A stretch of 64,000 bases of DNA, taken from Desulfospira sp963664655 (lineage in GTDB: Bacteria > Desulfobacterota > Desulfobacteria > Desulfobacterales > Desulfobacteraceae). The DNA lies in the NCBI GenBank assembly GCA_963664655.2, contig OY761554.1:4402001-4466000 (forward strand), given 5' to 3'. A program made the translations under genes and the position numbers. The notes beneath the pieces are model-generated. The model did no database searches and had not been told where the DNA came from. It saw only the letters and a list, made by a program, of their open reading frames with translations. Of the stretch, positions 62,695 through 64,000 are shown piece after piece; position 1 is the first letter of the stretch, and each line of letters starts with the position of its first letter.

Positions 62695-64000
62695 TTAGAT
62701 GGTATCCTTGAATTCTTCGTCATAGGCTTCCAAGGCTTGTTTCAGTTTGGCTTCGATGTCGGAAGTGATCGCCTGTTCCTCTTTGAGACCGGAGTAGATT
62801 TCAGGAAACCGGTTTTCAACAAAGGGATAAAGGCCTTCTTCATATTTGGCAACGGCTTCTCTGGGGTATTTGTCCAGGTAGCCTTTGGTGCCGGCATAAA
62901 GGGCGGTCACCATTTTTTCCATGGGAAGGGGCTGATACTGGGGTTGTTTGAGCAGTTCAACCAGCCGCTCACCGCGGGTGAGCTGTTTCTGGGTAGCGGC
63001 GTCCAGATCGGAACCAAAGGCGGCAAAGGCTTCCAGTTCACGATACTGGGCAAGGTCCAGACGCAGGGTACCGGCCACCTGTTTCATGGCTTTTACCTGG
63101 GCTGCACCACCAACCCGTGATACGGAAAGACCAACGTCAATGGCCGGACGAATACCGGAGAAGAAAAGGTCTTTGTCCAGGAAGATCTGGCCGTCGGTAA
63201 TGGAGATAACGTTGGTCGGGATAAATGCGGACACGTCGCCTTCCTGGGTTTCAATGATGGGAAGGGCTGTCAGGGAGCCGGCACCAAGCTCGTCGCTCAT
63301 CTTGGCGGACCGTTCCAAAAGTCTGGAGTGGTTGTAGAAAATATCGCCGGGGAAAGCTTCACGTCCCGGGGGACGTCTGAGAAGCAGGGATACCTGGCGG
63401 TAAGCGGCCGCCTGTTTGGACAGGTCATCATAGATGATCAGGGCGTGTTCGCCTTTGTCTCTGAAGTACTCGCCCATGGCGCAGCCGGCATAAGGTGCCA
63501 GGTACTGCATGGCGGCAGACTCGGAAGCGGAGGCCACAACAACGGTGGTGTATTCCATGGCGCCGTGTTCTTCAAGGGCGGCCACAACCTGGGCAACCGT
63601 TGATTTTTTCTGGCCGCAGGCCACATAGATACATTTAATCCCGCTTTCTTTTTGGGCAATAATGGCATCAACAGCAACAGCGGTTTTTCCGATCTGACGG
63701 TCGCCAATGATCAGCTCACGCTGGCCACGGCCAACCGGGGTCATGCCGTCAACGGCCTTGGCACCGGTGTAGCAGGGTTCATGAACCCCTTTTCGGGCGA
63801 TAACACCCGGGGCAACCAGTTCCATGTTCATGTAGATATCGGAGTTGATGGGGCCCTTGCCGTCAACAGGCTCACCAGTGGTGGTGACAACGCGACCCAG
63901 CAGGGACTCGCCTACTGGAACGGATGCGATACGGTCGGTTCTTTTGACTACGTCGCCTTCCTTGATGACCTTGTCATCACCCAGGATAGCAACACCCACG
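62695..64000 (-). CDS. atpA: ATP synthase F1 subunit alpha, partial (N-terminus outside window)
   Basis: The frame is open to the last base, so about the first 70-80 residues are missing. The visible part has the ILGDDKVIKEGD and SVPVGESLLGRVV barrel segment, Walker A GDRQIGKTAVAVD, ALIIYDDLSKQA and the signature PAIDVGLSVSRVGGAAQ. It is the non-catalytic nucleotide-binding subunit, alternating with beta in the F1 head. The upstream part of the operon lies beyond the window. Confidence 0.97.
   Translation of the reverse strand, partial: VGVAILGDDKVIKEGDVVKRTDRIASVPVGESLLGRVVTTTGEPVDGKGPINSDIYMNMELVAPGVIARKGVHEPCYTGAKAVDGMTPVGRGQRELIIGDRQIGKTAVAVDAIIAQKESGIKCIYVACGQKKSTVAQVVAALEEHGAMEYTTVVVASASESAAMQYLAPYAGCAMGEYFRDKGEHALIIYDDLSKQAAAYRQVSLLLRRPPGREAFPGDIFYNHSRLLERSAKMSDELGAGSLTALPIIETQEGDVSAFIPTNVISITDGQIFLDKDLFFSGIRPAIDVGLSVSRVGGAAQVKAMKQVAGTLRLDLAQYRELEAFAAFGSDLDAATQKQLTRGERLVELLKQPQYQPLPMEKMVTALYAGTKGYLDKYPREAVAKYEEGLYPFVENRFPEIYSGLKEEQAITSDIEAKLKQALEAYDEEFKDTI

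Overview
The window is a piece of chromosome from an anaerobic, probably marine, sulfate-reducing bacterium of the Desulfobacterota (Desulfobacteraceae-like). This is inferred from the mix of CoA-dependent acid oxidation genes, TRAP transporters, cobalamin-dependent methyltransferases, rubredoxin / diiron flavoprotein / rubrerythrin-type oxygen defence and moderate GC content. No dissimilatory sulfate reduction gene lies in the window, so the assignment is indirect.

Layout. (1) 1-12.3 kb, plus strand: a beta-oxidation operon with two 3-hydroxyacyl-CoA dehydrogenases, TetR regulator, acyl-CoA ligase, TRAP transporter, enoyl-CoA hydratase, acyl-CoA dehydrogenase, thiolase, MaoC-like hydratase and a nitroreductase. 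Together they could import, activate and oxidise a carboxylic acid. (2) 13.7-20.3 kb, plus strand: a corrinoid protein, two zinc-type MtaA/URO-D methyltransferases, a second full TRAP transporter and a tandem-HTH cupin regulator. This is a candidate, apparently uncharacterised uptake-plus-demethylation system and the most interesting locus here. (3) 20.3-24.3 kb: an exported Gly/Ala-rich protein bracketed by inverted repeats, then a soluble FIST-domain chemoreceptor. (4) 24.4-39.2 kb, minus strand: mfd, a UspA-like protein, a ClC-CBS channel, an HTH-EIIA fusion, an ArsA-like ATPase with two small proteins and CstA, a DHH phosphoesterase, a membrane protein and an SRPBCC-SDR fusion. (5) 39.3-48.9 kb: an oxygen/redox defence island (rubredoxin, Roo, rubrerythrin-like proteins, MsrAB, a C-x4-C rubredoxin, rhodanese-ferritin fusion, two flavoprotein reductases, a ferredoxin), its first operon behind a near-consensus sigma-54 promoter. 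(6) 49.3-55 kb, minus strand: a complete rRNA operon 16S-tRNA-Ile-tRNA-Ala-23S-5S with a sigma-70 promoter, processing stems and a terminator. (7) 55-64 kb, minus strand: tyrS, rny, a 6S RNA candidate, zapA, a ZapB-like protein, a GlmU-type uridylyltransferase domain and the F1 part of the ATP synthase operon (atpA partial, G, D, C).

Repeats are prominent. A roughly 105-115 bp element occurs seven times, always between genes. Heptamer-phased low-complexity repeats appear both as a tandem array and as long inverted pairs inside operons. A third family shares CACAGAG-type words, and a fourth has MITE-like GTAAC...GTTCA ends. No CRISPR array and no transposase gene was seen.
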